Origin: Burkholderiaceae bacterium
GTDB taxonomy: Bacteria > Pseudomonadota > Gammaproteobacteria > Burkholderiales > Burkholderiaceae_D
DNA: 36,592 bases
Direction: 5' to 3'
NCBI GenBank assembly: GCA_031291325.1
Contig: JARLJG010000043.1
Span: 1-36,592, forward strand
Shown: positions 35,651 to 36,592 of the stretch, piece by piece
How the letters are laid out: every line of letters starts with the position of its first letter
Numbering within the stretch: the first letter of the stretch is position 1
Notes under the pieces: generated by a model
Seen by the model: only the letters and a program-made list of their open reading frames with translations
What the model was told of the DNA's origin: nothing
The model's database searches: none
Translations under genes and position numbers: made by a program

Positions 35651-36451
35651 ATGATCCGCATGAAACTGCGCATTGCCACCTACAATATCCACAAAGGCGT
35701 GACATCGTTTCGCGGCACGCCGCGCATTTACGCCTTGAAGCAAGCGTTGGCGACGGTGGAAGCCGATATCCTGTTCCTGCAAGAGGTGCAGGGCCGGCAC
35801 GACCGGCACGCGGTGCGCCATGCGCATCTGTGGCCGGACGAGGCGCAGCATGAATTCCTGGCCGGCGATGGGCAGCACGCCGCCTATGGGATGAATGCGG
35901 TGTACGATCACGGACATCACGGCAATGCGCTGTTAAGCGGCTATCCAATCGGTTCCAGCCGCAATCAAGATGTGTCGGACCATGCGTTCGAGCAGCGCGG
36001 CATCTTGCATTGCGTGGTGCAGACGCCGAAAGTGGATGTGCATTGCTTCGTCGTCCATCTGGGCTTGTTTGCCGGCGGCCGGTGGCGCCAGACGCAAGCC
36101 TTGATCGAAGCGGTGCAAGCGTCGGCGCCCCAGGATGAACCGGTTATCATTGCCGGCGACTTCAACGATTGGGGTAACCGGCTCGGCGCCGATTTGCGCA
36201 ACCGGCTTGGCGTGTGCGAAGTGTTCGACGAGCAAGATACATCAAACCAGAACAGCTTGTTGCACCAGCTCGGCTGGCGCAAGCCGCAGATCAAACCGGC
36301 GCGCACCTTTCCGGCGGTGTTGCCGTGGCTGCGGCTGGACCGCATTTACGTGCGCGGTTTCAATGTGCATGGCGCGCAGGTGTTGCAGGGTTCGCCCTGG
36401 GCGAAACTTTCCGACCACGCCCCTATTCTGGCGACGCTTGAATTGAATTGA
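35651..36451 (+). CDS. Endonuclease/exonuclease/phosphatase (EEP) family protein
   Basis: This 266-residue protein has the EEP catalytic pattern: IATYNIHKG near 9, FLQEVQ near 45 with the metal-binding Glu, GNALLSGYPI near 97, GDFNDWG near 167 and SDHAPI near the end. Members cleave phosphodiesters in nucleic acids or lipids; the substrate is unknown here. In related genomes it is often followed by a cardiolipin synthase-like gene, which would lie past the window. The ATG at 35651 is close behind GGAG (4 bases); the ATG at 35660 is an alternative. Confidence 0.9.
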   Translation: MIRMKLRIATYNIHKGVTSFRGTPRIYALKQALATVEADILFLQEVQGRHDRHAVRHAHLWPDEAQHEFLAGDGQHAAYGMNAVYDHGHHGNALLSGYPIGSSRNQDVSDHAFEQRGILHCVVQTPKVDVHCFVVHLGLFAGGRWRQTQALIEAVQASAPQDEPVIIAGDFNDWGNRLGADLRNRLGVCEVFDEQDTSNQNSLLHQLGWRKPQIKPARTFPAVLPWLRLDRIYVRGFNVHGAQVLQGSPWAKLSDHAPILATLELN

Positions 36452-36592
36452 GGCGCTTTTGATGTAGCGCCGATGCCCAGGGCGATTGCATGAAGCTCCT
36501 TCCCCTTTGCAGGGGCGCCCGGCGTAGGGGGAAGGTTGGGATTGGGGGTAGAGCGCCCAAATTACAGCATCATGTACCTCGACCGCTCTACC
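36452..36592. repeat. Inverted repeats in the right-end intergenic region
   Basis: Three inverted pairs are visible in 141 bases. GGCGCT/AGCGCC (36452-36457 and 36466-36471) lies just after the EEP gene stop, without a T-run. CCTTCCCC/GGGGAAGG is at 36498-36505 and 36528-36535. A perfect 9-base pair GGTAGAGCG/CGCTCTACC is at 36547-36555 and 36584-36592, ending exactly at the window edge. No gene is seen. These look like dispersed intergenic repeats; the last one may continue beyond the window. Confidence 0.5.

Overview
The window reads as core chromosome of a betaproteobacterium in Burkholderiales, most likely Oxalobacteraceae (Herminiimonas/Collimonas/Herbaspirillum type). This is an inference from gene order and protein style: TPR lipoprotein-lolB-ispE-tRNA-Gln-prs-rplY on one strand; mutM-GTPase-mutY; LON-domain protein-rapZ-hprK-ptsN; a 1333-residue FAD/Fe-S oxidoreductase followed by HIT, DUF971 and the ubiquinone genes; and an AspRS with the histidine typical of non-discriminating enzymes. 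Genes are dense, with short spacers and several stop/start overlaps.

Layout. 1-99: apparent 3' end of an unidentified plus-strand gene. 121-203: worn inverted repeat. 296-5740 (minus): TPR lipoprotein, lolB, ispE, tRNA-Gln(TTG), prs and rplY, ending in a clear terminator. 5867-9833 (plus): mutM, a dynamin-like GTPase and mutY, the last two sharing one base. 9857-14896: an accessory block that separates mutY from the LON-rapZ-hprK-ptsN group. It holds a GT-C membrane glycosyltransferase, a REP-like double hairpin, a GtrA flippase-type protein, a GtrB-like GT2 transferase, about 640 bp with no convincing gene, and a lone ParA-type ATPase whose Walker A lacks the signature lysine. 14897-17995 (minus): ptsN, hprK, rapZ and the LON-domain protein. 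18092-21249 (minus): queF, yhhQ and ilvA. 21430-21963: a RelB/RelE-type toxin-antitoxin pair with a palindromic operator over its promoter. 22199-36451 (plus): FAD/Fe-S oxidoreductase, HIT protein, DUF971 protein, ubiE, a Tim44-domain protein, a small membrane ORF, ubiJ, ubiB, a TPMT-like methyltransferase, an FmdB zinc ribbon, a DUF502 membrane protein, aspS, nudB and an EEP-family phosphodiesterase. The last 100 bases carry two inverted repeats and no gene.

How the genes work together. The minus cluster at the left joins outer-membrane lipoprotein insertion (LolB), isoprenoid precursor synthesis (IspE), PRPP synthesis and a ribosomal protein. MutM and MutY repair 8-oxoguanine lesions, and a membrane-remodelling-type GTPase sits between them. 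The three glycosylation genes form a complete Gtr-like set: make the lipid-linked sugar, flip it, transfer it. PtsN, HprK and RapZ belong to the nitrogen-PTS/regulatory network. QueF and YhhQ serve queuosine. UbiE, UbiJ and UbiB serve ubiquinone, with DUF971 and Tim44-domain proteins as neighbours that may be accessory factors.

No CRISPR array, prophage, transposase or large biosynthetic island was seen. The least explained items are the coupled dynamin-like GTPase, the degenerate orphan ParA with its upstream inverted repeat, the gene-free stretch beside it, and the small membrane ORF at 28964.
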